A stretch of DNA of 64,000 bases from JAZQHR01 sp045540695 (GTDB lineage: Bacteria; Bacillota; Clostridia; UMGS1810): assembly GCA_045540695.1 (NCBI GenBank), contig JAZQHR010000103.1:1-64000 (forward strand). Reading direction: 5' to 3'. The notes under the pieces were generated by a model. It was not told the origin of the DNA, made no database searches, and saw only the letters and a program-made list of their open reading frames with translations. Made by a program: the position numbers and the translations under genes. This document shows positions 1-9,482 of the stretch, piece after piece (positions within the stretch are counted from its first letter, which is position 1; every line of letters starts with the position of its first letter).

Positions 1-396
1 TATATTGAACGATGTGCAAAATCGCAGATTCTTTATGGGTTATATAAAACAATTAATTTTATAAAACGCAAACAAAGAGTTTTTGTTGTGGAAGCCGAAA
101 AGGGCGTTCAACAGTTATTTGACAAAGGATATTATGAGGTCGTTTCGACTGGTGGTTCAAAGGTAACAAGATGTCAAATTGATAAACTTACAAGACTTTG
201 CGTTCCAATTATATTTGTTTTTGATAAAGATATATCTAAAGCAGAACTTGAAAAAATAGCAAATCGATTTATTGATGGCACTGAAGTATATGCTCTAATT
301 GATACTGTTGGAATTTTAAATGACAAAGAATCTCCAACAGACAACATCGAAAAGTTTGAGCAATTGCTAAACAATTGTATTTACAAACTAAAGTAA
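1..396 (+). CDS. DNA primase, C-terminal TOPRIM part (5' end outside window)
   Basis: The frame is open from base 1, so the gene begins upstream of the window; a GTG at 88 is internal, not a convincing start. The visible 131 residues read AKSQILYGLYK, then VFVVEAEKGVQQL and VSTGGSKVT, then IIFVFDKDIS. This is the order of the TOPRIM domain of DnaG-type primases: glutamate motif, glycine turn, then the D-x-D metal motif. The product probably makes RNA primers for the element's own replication together with the polymerase and helicase that follow. It stops 12 bases before the RecJ-like gene. Whether a zinc-binding or helicase domain lies upstream cannot be seen. Phage primases and TOPRIM nucleases are alternatives. 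Confidence 0.75.
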   Translation, partial: YIERCAKSQILYGLYKTINFIKRKQRVFVVEAEKGVQQLFDKGYYEVVSTGGSKVTRCQIDKLTRLCVPIIFVFDKDISKAELEKIANRFIDGTEVYALIDTVGILNDKESPTDNIEKFEQLLNNCIYKLK

Positions 397-408
397 GGAG
401 ATGAATAG

Positions 409-2154
409 TTGAAATATAAACTTATAGAAAATTCTCTTAATGATGTAAACAGACCGAAACAAACTATTTTGCTTAACCGAGGAGTGAAAGAGTGGGAGAA
501 ATATCTTGATTTAAATAAAAACTGCACACACGATTGCTCCTTGTTGGAAAACATAAATAAAGCAGTTGGTTGTTTTGTTAAACATATAGAAAATAAAAGC
601 AATATTCATATCATTGTTGACTCTGACGTAGATGGTTACACGTCAGCCAGTATGGTTTATAGGTATATTAAGCATCTAAACAATGATATTCCACTTACAT
701 ATTCATTGCATACAAAAAAGCAACATGGTATTTCTGATGATGTTATCATTCCTGAAGATTGTCAGCTTTTGATTGTGCCGGATGCAGGTAGCAACGACAT
801 AGAACAATGTCAAAAACTTGCTCAAAAGGGTGTTGATATTTTAATACTTGACCATCACATCTGCGATAAAATTATGAATGATAAATGGGCAATAGTTGTA
901 AACAATCAAAACGGCGAATATCCAAATAAGAATTTTTGCGGTGCAGGTGTGGTTTATAAATTCTTAAAGGCTGTTGATGAAGAACTTTGGGAAGATTATG
1001 TTGATAACATGTTAGATATGGTTGCACTTGGTAATATAAGCGACGTTATGGATATGCGAGAGTGCGAAACAAGATATTATGCTGATTTGGGACTGAATAG
1101 AATCACGAGCAAATTGTTTAAAGCACTGATTACTAAACAGTCATATTCAATGAAAAACAAAGTCAACATTACATCTGTTCAATTCTGTATTACGCCAATT
1201 CTTAATGCAATGATAAGAGTTGGTAGCAATGAAGATAAAGAACTTTTGTTTAGAGCTTTTATTGAAACAGATGAGGTTTTTAAATATAAAAAGCGTGGCG
1301 AGACAGAAGAAACTGATGAAGATATTTACACAAGAGCAACAAGATTATGTGTGAATGCAAAAAGTCGCCAAGACAAAGAGATACAAAAAGGTGTCACTGC
1401 AATTGATGAATTGATAGAAAAACAAAACAGTAACAAGGATAAAATACTGTTTGTTAATGTATCAGATGTGTTGGGTGAAACTTTGACCGGACTTGTAGCT
1501 ATGAAATTGGCAGATAAATATAACAAACCTTGTCTATTGTTAAGACGAAGACCGCCAAGAAAAGATGGTTCTTTATATTACGGTGGTTCATGCCGAAACT
1601 TTGATAATAGTCCAATTGATAGTTTGAAAGATTTTTTAGATTCTACAAACACATTTGAATATGTACAGGGACATGATAATGCAGCAGGTATTTCAATACC
1701 AAGAGAAAACGTGAGAAAATCAATTGAAATTTGCAATGAATTACTCAAAAATGTTGATTTTCAGAAATGCTTTGATGTTGATTTTGAAATAGATTTTACT
1801 GATTTTTCTGTTGGTTTTATAAAAGAAATCAATGAGATGAAATATCTATTTGGACAAGGTGTAAAAGAGCCTCTAATCTGCGTTAAAAATATAGATGTTT
1901 ATGCAGAAAATACAATAGTTATGGGCAAAAACTTTGACTGTTGGAAAGTTACCGACGACGAAGGTTTTGAAATAGTAAACTTTGGCGTGAATACCGAAAA
2001 AGACCCGATGTTATGTGCCTTTCATTCTAACGATGATAAAACAGGGTTGTTGGGTACGATTGATATGATAGGTAAAGTTGATATCAGCGAATACAAGGGA
2101 ATATTAACACCTCAGTTTGTTGTTAAAGATTATATTTTAAAAAGAGAGGAGTAG
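409..2154 (+). CDS. RecJ-like DHH-family single-strand exonuclease/phosphoesterase
   Basis: 581 residues starting at TTG 409, chosen because AAGGAG at 395-400 sits 8 bases upstream. DHH superfamily motifs are in order: DSDVDG (71-76), PDAG (124-127), LDHH (147-150), the GAGVVYK segment, and ALGNISD near residue 204. A DHHA1-type GHDNAAG motif lies near residue 423. RecJ enzymes are Mn-dependent 5'-3' single-strand DNA exonucleases; a nanoRNase or c-di-AMP phosphodiesterase role is less likely given the length and the replication neighbours. It lies between the primase and the DnaE polymerase with gaps of 12 and 3 bases, so it is probably cotranscribed and acts at the element's replication fork or in recombination. 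Confidence 0.82.
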   Translation: MKYKLIENSLNDVNRPKQTILLNRGVKEWEKYLDLNKNCTHDCSLLENINKAVGCFVKHIENKSNIHIIVDSDVDGYTSASMVYRYIKHLNNDIPLTYSLHTKKQHGISDDVIIPEDCQLLIVPDAGSNDIEQCQKLAQKGVDILILDHHICDKIMNDKWAIVVNNQNGEYPNKNFCGAGVVYKFLKAVDEELWEDYVDNMLDMVALGNISDVMDMRECETRYYADLGLNRITSKLFKALITKQSYSMKNKVNITSVQFCITPILNAMIRVGSNEDKELLFRAFIETDEVFKYKKRGETEETDEDIYTRATRLCVNAKSRQDKEIQKGVTAIDELIEKQNSNKDKILFVNVSDVLGETLTGLVAMKLADKYNKPCLLLRRRPPRKDGSLYYGGSCRNFDNSPIDSLKDFLDSTNTFEYVQGHDNAAGISIPRENVRKSIEICNELLKNVDFQKCFDVDFEIDFTDFSVGFIKEINEMKYLFGQGVKEPLICVKNIDVYAENTIVMGKNFDCWKVTDDEGFEIVNFGVNTEKDPMLCAFHSNDDKTGLLGTIDMIGKVDISEYKGILTPQFVVKDYILKREE

Positions 2155-2157
2155 TCT

Positions 2158-5100
2158 ATGAGCAGTTCATTACATAACCATACGGAATATTCAGTTTTAG
2201 ACGGCTTCTCTCATCCTAAAGAATATCTTGAAAGAGCCAAGGCATTAGGTTTAAAAGCCTTTGCAGTAACCGAACATGGCAATCAATATTCTTGGGTTTA
2301 CTTTGATAAACTTAAAAAAGATTACCCGGATATCAAAATTATTTATGGTGTTGAACTGTATGAATGTTTTGATATGCACGTTCAGGATGCAAACAGTAAA
2401 TATTTTCACTTAATTGCTTTAGCAAAGAATGAGCAGGGCAGAATTGCTCTTAATGAAATTATCACAAAGAGTAACTTTGAAGGTTTTTACTACAAACCAA
2501 GAGTCGATTTGGAGCTTTTAAAACCGTATGCAGATAATTTGATTATTCTTTCTGCTTGTTTAGCATCAAAAATATCACGTGAAAGTGATTATAACAAGTG
2601 TCTTGAGTATGTAAAAGAATACAAGTCGATATTTCCTCATTTTTATCTTGAAATGCAAAGTCACAAGACCGAAGATCAAGAAAATTACAACAAAAAGATT
2701 GTACAACTTGCTCACGATACAAGCACAGATTTTGTTATTACAACAGATAGCCATTCAGCTACCAAAGAAGATTTGTATTATCAGGATTATCATGTGCGTA
2801 TAGCGAGAGATAATGAAACTTTGGCTGAGTTGTACGAGGGTTGTTATTTGCAATCTGATGAAGAAATTCACGCTACTATGGACAGACAGATAGGTGTAGA
2901 CAATGTTACTATTGGTCTTCAAAACTCAGATATGATTGCTGACCTGATTGATGAGGTTAAAATGCCATTCCAACCACCTCAATTACCAACATTCCCTTTG
3001 CCCGAAGGTTTTGAGGATAACTATTCTTATTTGAGACATTTGTGCAACGAAGGTTGGCACACAAGAGGACTGGACAAGTTATCAAGCGAAGCTCAGTCAG
3101 CCCGTAAAGACAGACTTGATTATGAGCTTGGTATTATTCATCAAATGGGCTTTGACGGTTACTTCTTATTCGTTTGGGATTTTATCAAGTGGGCAAGAGA
3201 AAATGATGTGTATGTTGGTGACGGAAGAGGGTCTGGTGGCGGTGCGATAGTAAACTATTTGTTGAATATTTCAGAACTTGACCCGATTGAATTTAATTTG
3301 ATTTTTGAAAGATTTCTTAATCCTGAACGTGTAAGCATGCCGGATATTGATACCGACTTTTCTGACCGAGAAAAAGTTGTTAGATATATAACTGAAAAAT
3401 ATGGTGAAGAAAAGGTATGCCAAGTAATCAATTTTTCTTATATTACCCCGTGCGTGGCAATAAACGATGTGGGCAGAGTATTAGGAATTCCATATAACAT
3501 TTGTAAAAAAATCAGTAAAAAATTTGTATATGACACGTTTGAAGAATGCATCGAAAACAATCCAAACTTATATGAAGAATATGCAGATTATAAAGAATTG
3601 TTTGATATTGCAGGTAAGATTAGTGGTAGAGTAAGACAGGTAAGTATTCACGCAGGTGGCGTAGGTATTGTTGACACTAAAATCACTGATTACATGGGTA
3701 TGAAAATAGGTAGCAAAGGTGAACATGTAATTCAGGTTGATAAGAAAATTATTGAAGAAATCGGCATTATCAAATTTGACTTGCTCGGTTTGGCAACAAC
3801 ACTAAATACCATTAAAGATGCAATCAAATACATTGGTCTTGATAATTGGGACATTAACATTAACAATCCAGAGTTTTTCAATAACAAAGAAATGTATGAG
3901 TTGTTGTGCTCTGCTAATGTTGATGGTGTATTTCAGGTAGAATCACAGGGTATGAAGGACTTGTTACTACGATTACAACCATCAAATTTAGAAGATGTAT
4001 CTGCTGTTTTGGCACTTTACAGACCTGATAGTATGGGTGCTTTGGATGAATATATCGAGTGTAAGCACGGCAGACAAGAAGTTAAATACATTCACCCGGA
4101 CATGAAACCAATTCTTGAAAGCACTTATGGTTGTATGATATATCAGGAACAACTCATGGATATTGTACGAAAATTTGGCGGAAGAACATATGGCGGTGCC
4201 GACTTGTTTAGAAAAGCCATAGGTAAAAAAGATATAGAATTGGTAAAAAAAGAATCCGCAAAACTGTATCAAGAGATAATTGACAATGGTTATAGCGAAG
4301 AGATTGCCAGAGAAATAAGTGATAACCTATCTACAAAGGGCGGTTATCTGTTTAACAAATCTCATTCCGCATTATATTCGATACTCACTTTAAAAACTGC
4401 ATACTTGAAGAAGAAATATCCCGTTGAGTTTTTCTGTGCTTTGCTAAATCAAAAACGAGATGATTATGGAGCGTTAAACAAGTACATCATAGATGCTAAA
4501 AACTTTGGAGTTGGATTACTACCACCTCATCTTAATAAATCGGACAGAGGTTTTAAAGTAAGTGATAATCAAATTTTATTTGGTTCAGAAGCAATAAAAG
4601 GTGTGGGCGAAAAGTTTGTTGATGTTTTAATTGAAGAACGCAACAAAGGTAACTTTAAGAATTTTAATGATTTTTATGAGAGAATGAATCCTTCTAATGC
4701 GGTTGTAATTGCATTAACAAAAGCAGGTGCCATTCCTTGCAAAGACAAACGGCAGTTCCTTTTAAAATTTGCAGACAAACAGTTTGAAAGAAAACCGTAT
4801 AAGCCTGTGGTGTCACTTCCTAAATTGTCAGTTCTTAAAGAACAGTACGGCATTGATACCGACATAATAAAGGATAAAGAAGAAAGATTGATGTTGTATA
4901 ACAAAAAAAGAGAGAATGAATATATAGAGACTCAAAAAATCAAATACAACAAATCAATGCAAGAGTTTTCTGATAAGTATTTGCAAAATGAAAAGTTTTG
5001 GGAATTTGAAGCACTGTCTGTATTTATCAACAATAACCCATTTGTAGAAGCTTATAAATACATAGATGCTCCTTTTGAAGAAGTTGAAGAAGGAGCTAAG

Positions 5101-5364
5101 GGATTGGTTGTTGGTGTAATCGCTAATATCCAAAAGAAGAAAGATAGAAATGGCAAACAGTTTGCATTTTTATGGATGTATTCAGCATTTGGACTGATAG
5201 AAGTAATCTGTTGGCATTCACAATACAAACAATATGAAGACCTTATTAAACGAGGTAGTCAAATTGCAATTTTGTGTAACAAGAGTGACGAAAAGGCAGT
5301 TGTAAAAGAAATGAAAACATACGACCAGTGGCTTGAAGACAGAAAATTATTATCTTTGAAATAA
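2158..5364 (+). CDS. dnaE: DNA polymerase III alpha subunit, DnaE type, element-encoded
   Basis: 1068 residues, somewhat shorter than most cellular DnaE proteins (about 1100-1200). An N-terminal PHP domain shows HNHTEYS, TEHG, GVELY and DSHS metal motifs, so it may be active. The palm has GDGRGSGGG (from about 354) and PDIDTDF with Asp398 and Asp400; the third catalytic Asp is at about 541 in KFDLLGL. Helix-hairpin-helix and C-terminal OB-fold regions follow. It would extend primers on the element's DNA. ATG 2158 has GAGAGGAG upstream. A full replicative polymerase in a mobile element suggests large, partly host-independent replication. No clear QxxLF clamp-binding motif was seen near the C-terminus. 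Confidence 0.93.
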   Translation: MSSSLHNHTEYSVLDGFSHPKEYLERAKALGLKAFAVTEHGNQYSWVYFDKLKKDYPDIKIIYGVELYECFDMHVQDANSKYFHLIALAKNEQGRIALNEIITKSNFEGFYYKPRVDLELLKPYADNLIILSACLASKISRESDYNKCLEYVKEYKSIFPHFYLEMQSHKTEDQENYNKKIVQLAHDTSTDFVITTDSHSATKEDLYYQDYHVRIARDNETLAELYEGCYLQSDEEIHATMDRQIGVDNVTIGLQNSDMIADLIDEVKMPFQPPQLPTFPLPEGFEDNYSYLRHLCNEGWHTRGLDKLSSEAQSARKDRLDYELGIIHQMGFDGYFLFVWDFIKWARENDVYVGDGRGSGGGAIVNYLLNISELDPIEFNLIFERFLNPERVSMPDIDTDFSDREKVVRYITEKYGEEKVCQVINFSYITPCVAINDVGRVLGIPYNICKKISKKFVYDTFEECIENNPNLYEEYADYKELFDIAGKISGRVRQVSIHAGGVGIVDTKITDYMGMKIGSKGEHVIQVDKKIIEEIGIIKFDLLGLATTLNTIKDAIKYIGLDNWDININNPEFFNNKEMYELLCSANVDGVFQVESQGMKDLLLRLQPSNLEDVSAVLALYRPDSMGALDEYIECKHGRQEVKYIHPDMKPILESTYGCMIYQEQLMDIVRKFGGRTYGGADLFRKAIGKKDIELVKKESAKLYQEIIDNGYSEEIAREISDNLSTKGGYLFNKSHSALYSILTLKTAYLKKKYPVEFFCALLNQKRDDYGALNKYIIDAKNFGVGLLPPHLNKSDRGFKVSDNQILFGSEAIKGVGEKFVDVLIEERNKGNFKNFNDFYERMNPSNAVVIALTKAGAIPCKDKRQFLLKFADKQFERKPYKPVVSLPKLSVLKEQYGIDTDIIKDKEERLMLYNKKRENEYIETQKIKYNKSMQEFSDKYLQNEKFWEFEALSVFINNNPFVEAYKYIDAPFEEVEEGAKGLVVGVIANIQKKKDRNGKQFAFLWMYSAFGLIEVICWHSQYKQYEDLIKRGSQIAILCNKSDEKAVVKEMKTYDQWLEDRKLLSLK

Positions 5365-5369
5365 GGAGG

Positions 5370-7610
5370 TTGGGAAAGATACAAGAGATTAAATTTCGAT
5401 GTGTTCCGGTACAGGAACGATATTATTCGCAAGATTCATCTTACGGAGTCTTTGTTTTTCATACAAAGGATGATATTCCTGAGTACGATTTAGTACCATC
5501 CTCACCATTTCAAAGTAACACTAATGATTTGAAAATGTCAATGTTGGTTGGTAATATGCAGCAACTTTATCTTGGTTCCGAATATGAGGTGACTGCAACG
5601 CTTGATTACAACGCTAAGTATAAGTCATATCAGTACAAACCAAAGATTATTACATCGGTTGCTCCCAAAAGTGATGAACAACAAAGAATGTTTCTATCAT
5701 CAATTCTAACCGAAAAACAGACGGACACTTTGTTAGGTCAATATCCTAATATTGTTGAAGAAATGATAAATGGCACAGACAATGTTGATCTTAACTTGCT
5801 GAAGGGAATAGGAAAGTATACATACGAATCTATTAAAGAAAAAGTATTAGACAATTATGTAATTTCAGACATTCTTATTCTCTTACAACCCTTGGGTGTT
5901 AAATACCCTACGATAAAGAAATTGTTAATGGGAGAGCCTAATCCAGCATTGCTTAAAGAAAAGTTAATTGATAATCCGTATATTATGCTTGATATTCGAG
6001 GATTTGGGTTTAAAACAGTAGATGGGTTGGCTCTAAAACTGAATCCTGAGATAAAAATATCAGCAAAAAGAACTTATGCCTTTATCAAATATTACTTTAA
6101 AGAAATAGGTAATGGTCAAGGTCATACATGGGTTACTGTTGATACTTTAGAAAATGCTGTAAGAGATAATATTCCAGAGTGCTTGGATGTCTACAATACT
6201 GTTGTCGAAAATGAAAAAGAACGAGATATGATTCTTCATTTTGACGGAGATAGGGTTGGGCTTAAAGAGTATTATAAACTCGAAAGAGACATTTTTGACA
6301 TATTAAAAGAAATTCAAGGCTATCCAGCCTTAGAAATTTCTGAAGAAAATATCACCAAAGGTATTGAACAGGCAGAAACAGAGCAAGGGTTTACATTAAC
6401 AGATGAACAACGAGAAATTGTATTAAAGAGTTTGAACGACAATGTTTGTATTATAGTTGGTTTTGCAGGAACTGGTAAAACAACCATATCAAGAGCACTA
6501 CTTAACATATATAAACAAGCAGAATATTCAATTTCATGTTGTGCTTTGTCGGCAAAAGCTGCACAGAGAATAACGGAAGCAACAGGTATGGAATCATCTA
6601 CAATACACAGATTGCTTGGATATTCACCTCAAGGTTTTGTTTGCAATCATCAAAACCCACTTAATGCTGATGTAATTCTTGTTGATGAAGGCTCTATGAT
6701 AAACTCTTATGTATTTTATGCTTTGTTAAGTGCTATTAAAGAAGGTGCTAAAGTCATAATTTGCGGAGATAACAGACAGTTACCACCAATAGGTTATGGC
6801 AATATATTTGGTGATTTGCTTACAAAAACTGATTATTTTTCAATTTCTCGACTTACAAAAGTGTTAAGACAGGCTGAAAAATCAGGAATTTTGATGGATG
6901 CAAACAAGATAAGAAGTGGTCAGTATCCCATTGAACAGCCGGAACTTAAAATTGTTAATGGCGAGTTACAAGATATGACGTATATGTTCCGAGATTCACG
7001 TGAAGGATTACAGAACATTGCAGTTAAAACATACCTAAAGGCAATTGAACAAGATGGTATGGACGAAGTTGTTATTATCACTCCAAGAAAAGAACATTGT
7101 GAGAACAGTACCTTAGAGATAAACAAACGAATTGTTGACATTCTTGCTGATAAGAATGGTCGAAGCATGAAGATGGGACAGAAAGAATTTTTCGTTGGTT
7201 CCAAAGTAATGCAGATGGACAACAACTATGAAAAGAATGTCTTTAATGGTGAAGTTGGATACATAACCGATATTCATGATTACCAAGAAGGTAAAGAAAA
7301 AGTAGTGCGGTTTACTGTTGAGTTTAAACTTAATGACCAAGTGAAAAAGGTTGTTTATAACAGAAACGAATTAGACCAGTTGGATTTGGCTTATGCCATG
7401 ACGGTTCATAAAAGTCAGGGTTCAGGTTATAAAACAGTAATTATCATTACTGATATGACACATTACACATTACTTGATACTTGTTTGTTATATACGGCAA
7501 TCACTAGAGCAAAGAAAAGATGTTTGTTGTTGTCCGAACCTTCAGCTTTTAAGATGTGTATGAACAACAATAAGAGCAAAAGTCGTCAGACTTGGCTCAA
7601 AGATATGTAA
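5370..7610 (+). CDS. RecD2-like superfamily 1B DNA helicase
   Basis: 746 residues. An N-terminal OB-like segment is followed by helix-hairpin-helix repeats (LLKGIGKYTYESI, IRGFGFKTVDGLAL), then Walker A GFAGTGKTT near residue 365, Walker B VILVDEGSM, GDNRQLPPIG, MTVHKSQGSGYK and AITRAKKR. This order is typical of RecD2/TraA-type 5'-3' helicases. It follows dnaE by 5 bases and probably unwinds DNA for the element's replication or repair. The start is uncertain: the in-frame TTG 5370 touches the AAGGAGG at 5363-5369, too close for normal initiation. The only codon at ideal distance is ATA 5379, a very rare start. The next good in-frame methionines are far inside the fold. Confidence 0.88.
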   Translation: MGKIQEIKFRCVPVQERYYSQDSSYGVFVFHTKDDIPEYDLVPSSPFQSNTNDLKMSMLVGNMQQLYLGSEYEVTATLDYNAKYKSYQYKPKIITSVAPKSDEQQRMFLSSILTEKQTDTLLGQYPNIVEEMINGTDNVDLNLLKGIGKYTYESIKEKVLDNYVISDILILLQPLGVKYPTIKKLLMGEPNPALLKEKLIDNPYIMLDIRGFGFKTVDGLALKLNPEIKISAKRTYAFIKYYFKEIGNGQGHTWVTVDTLENAVRDNIPECLDVYNTVVENEKERDMILHFDGDRVGLKEYYKLERDIFDILKEIQGYPALEISEENITKGIEQAETEQGFTLTDEQREIVLKSLNDNVCIIVGFAGTGKTTISRALLNIYKQAEYSISCCALSAKAAQRITEATGMESSTIHRLLGYSPQGFVCNHQNPLNADVILVDEGSMINSYVFYALLSAIKEGAKVIICGDNRQLPPIGYGNIFGDLLTKTDYFSISRLTKVLRQAEKSGILMDANKIRSGQYPIEQPELKIVNGELQDMTYMFRDSREGLQNIAVKTYLKAIEQDGMDEVVIITPRKEHCENSTLEINKRIVDILADKNGRSMKMGQKEFFVGSKVMQMDNNYEKNVFNGEVGYITDIHDYQEGKEKVVRFTVEFKLNDQVKKVVYNRNELDQLDLAYAMTVHKSQGSGYKTVIIITDMTHYTLLDTCLLYTAITRAKKRCLLLSEPSAFKMCMNNNKSKSRQTWLKDM

Positions 7611-7621
7611 AAATAGAAAAT

Positions 7622-7651
7622 GAGAGTATAACTTTTGTTTGTTATACTCTC
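7622..7651 (+). terminator. Hairpin after the replication genes, terminator-like
   Basis: GAGAGTATAAC at 7622-7632 pairs perfectly with GTTATACTCTC at 7641-7651 around an 8-base loop. AAATTTT follows, so the T-tract is weak. It can end transcription of the primase-to-RecD2 operon. Because tnpB starts 59 bases on, it could instead be the left-end subterminal hairpin of an IS200/IS605-type insertion. Confidence 0.55.
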
Positions 7652-7709
7652 AAATTTTGTAGAAAAATATGAAATTAAATGGAGAATAATGTATTAGAAG
7701 GAGGTGAAA

Positions 7710-8945
7710 ATGGTGAAAGTGGAACGTGTTGAACAGCATCATATTAAGCTTGATACTGACTTTGGGAGACACATAGACTCTTATTGTTTTAAGTCCAAAA
7801 ATCTTTATAACTACGCTAATTATATTGTAAGAGAAACTTTTATTGAAAATAATGAATGGATTAGATACAACAAATTATTTGAATTGGTAAAAGATTCAGA
7901 GCCGTATAAAGATATTGGAAGTAATGTAGGACAGGCAACATTGCGAATGTTAGATAAGGCATGGAAGTCATTCTTTGAGAGTGTTAAAGATTGGTCGAAG
8001 AATCCAAGTAAATATCTTGGCAAACCGAAACTCCCCAAGTACAGAAACAAAGACGGACGATATGTTTTGGTTCTCGACAGTAATAAAGTAAAACTGAAAG
8101 ACGGTTATGTATATTTTGCGTGGAAACCATTTAAGCCATTCAATAATCGCTTCAAGACTAATGCAAAAGAGAGAATAATACAATGTAGGTTTATTCCGAA
8201 AGGCAGTGGATATACGATGGAGGTAGTATATGAAACTGAAGCTCCAGATTGTTTAGATGCTTCTGAAAGAGTTGTTGCAATCGATGTAGGAGTTGATAAC
8301 TTCGTAACTATGGTAAATAACATAGGCATAAAGCCTATTGCTATTAAAGGCGGAGTGATTAAATCTATCAATCAATATTACAATAAGAAAAATGCAAAAA
8401 TTCGCTCAGAGTTAGCAAAAATCAATAAGATGAATTGGTCAAAAAGACTACAAAATCTTAAAGATAAAAGGTTTGAAATGATTAAATATCATATGCACTG
8501 TATCAGCAAATATGTGGTTGATTGGTGTGTGTTGTATGATATAGACACGATTATAGTAGGACATAACAATAATTGGAAACAAGAACAATTAGGCATGCAA
8601 AATTTCACTTATATCCCATATGAACTATTTTTACATATGTTAAGTTACAAAAGTGAAAATGTAGGTATTAAATGCGTTATGAATGAAGAATCATATACAT
8701 CGGGCACATCGTTTCTTGATTGCGAAGAACCTTGTAAAGAGAATTATAACAAAGAGAGACGAGTACATAGAGGGTTGTTTGTTAGTAACAAAGGAATAAA
8801 AATCAACGCAGATGTTAATGCTGCATATCAAATTATGAAGAAGGTATTCCCGGATGTATTTTCGGACGGGGTAGAGGGTGTAGGTTTACACCCAACGATT
8901 ATCAATTTTGGTAACGTAAATGGCACGAAAGTGTCAATAAATTAG
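7710..8945 (+). CDS. tnpB: TnpB (IS605 OrfB family) RNA-guided nuclease, no TnpA partner
   Basis: 411 residues from ATG 7710, 5 bases after AAGGAGG (7698-7704); an in-frame GTG at 7704 overlaps that ribosome site. RuvC motif I is VAIDVGVDNF with Asp192. At the usual RuvC-II position the sequence is IIVGHNNNWK, with Gly where the catalytic Glu is expected; a Glu pair follows in NEESYTS (326-327). RuvC-III is INADVNAAY with Asp368. This pattern matches the TnpB branch with a relocated catalytic Glu. The usual four-cysteine zinc finger is incomplete: only CEEPC is present. TnpB proteins cut DNA guided by a right-end RNA and help retain IS200/IS605 elements. No TnpA transposase is nearby, so it is a solo tnpB in the element. 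Confidence 0.9.
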   Translation: MVKVERVEQHHIKLDTDFGRHIDSYCFKSKNLYNYANYIVRETFIENNEWIRYNKLFELVKDSEPYKDIGSNVGQATLRMLDKAWKSFFESVKDWSKNPSKYLGKPKLPKYRNKDGRYVLVLDSNKVKLKDGYVYFAWKPFKPFNNRFKTNAKERIIQCRFIPKGSGYTMEVVYETEAPDCLDASERVVAIDVGVDNFVTMVNNIGIKPIAIKGGVIKSINQYYNKKNAKIRSELAKINKMNWSKRLQNLKDKRFEMIKYHMHCISKYVVDWCVLYDIDTIIVGHNNNWKQEQLGMQNFTYIPYELFLHMLSYKSENVGIKCVMNEESYTSGTSFLDCEEPCKENYNKERRVHRGLFVSNKGIKINADVNAAYQIMKKVFPDVFSDGVEGVGLHPTIINFGNVNGTKVSIN

Positions 8946-8995
8946 GACTTTTATCGGGATTGATGTTCCCGACATTTGTGACGGGAAGATTGGAG
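8870..8995 (+). ncRNA. Candidate right-end guide (omega) RNA region of tnpB
   Basis: Three hairpins crowd the end of tnpB and its 3' flank: GGGTGTA/TACACCC (8876-8893), TGGCAC/GTGTCA with a GAAA loop (8921-8936), and TCGGGA/TCCCGA (8954-8972). In known TnpB loci the guide RNA scaffold overlaps the 3' end of the gene and runs into the flank, and the guide begins at the element edge. The exact edge cannot be placed without an empty-site comparison. The placement is inferred from position and folding only. Confidence 0.35.
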
Positions 8996-9000
8996 GTAAA

Positions 9001-9243
9001 ATGGATAGTTTAATTGAAATTAAAAGACAACTTAAGCCGTGCCCCTTTTGTGGTCACAGAGTTGATATAAAGAGATATTGTCATACTTATAATGGTGGCA
9101 TACAGATGACGTTTGAGTGTTTTTGTGGTGCAGAGGCTACATTTACTCATGACCCACTTGGAGATATGTCGGATTATCGTGGAGCTAGAGAGAGGCTAAT
9201 GCCTTGGGAACAGTGGAATGAAAGAACAAGAGGTAAAATATGA
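9001..9243 (+). CDS. Lar-like zinc-ribbon protein (restriction-alleviation family)
   Basis: 80 residues. Near the N-terminus is LKPCPFCG, and ECFCGA follows about 25 residues on. The C-terminal part reads ARERLMPWEQWNERTR, matching the A...WN.R ending of the Lar family. Lar of the Rac prophage reduces host type I restriction; many phage homologues are annotated this way without evidence of function. GGAGG lies 5 bases before ATG 9001. It is the first gene of the small-protein run after tnpB and overlaps the next gene by 4 bases (ATGA), so the run is probably one transcript. A general zinc-ribbon DNA- or RNA-binding role is the alternative. Confidence 0.7.
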   Translation: MDSLIEIKRQLKPCPFCGHRVDIKRYCHTYNGGIQMTFECFCGAEATFTHDPLGDMSDYRGARERLMPWEQWNERTRGKI

Positions 9244-9482
9244 CGATTCAAGAATTCGCTTGGCAAAACCAAGGTAAAGAACTTCCTATGCAGGAAGTTG
9301 AAATTTTTACAGGCGTTGAGCCGAAGTATAAATGTAAAAACAAATTTTTACAAAAAGTATTAACAAAGTTGTTTGGTCACGTTCCAGTATACGAGAAAAG
9401 GCAAGCAAAAGTGTTAGTGTGTAAAACAGAAGATTTTCCTTGTAATTTTGATGGTAATATTGCGATAGAAATAGGTGATTAA
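9240..9482 (+). CDS. Small protein of unknown function
   Basis: 80 residues, not recognised. It begins MTIQEFAWQNQGKELPMQEVEIFTG at an ATGA overlap with the Lar-like gene. It is a mixed-charge soluble protein with a lysine-rich middle and an acidic end (IAIEIGD); no membrane segment or cysteine pair was seen. The tight coupling on both sides (the next ATG is at 9483, directly after the stop) and ordinary codon use support a real gene. Its function cannot be inferred beyond membership in the element's accessory run. Confidence 0.6.
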   Translation: MTIQEFAWQNQGKELPMQEVEIFTGVEPKYKCKNKFLQKVLTKLFGHVPVYEKRQAKVLVCKTEDFPCNFDGNIAIEIGD

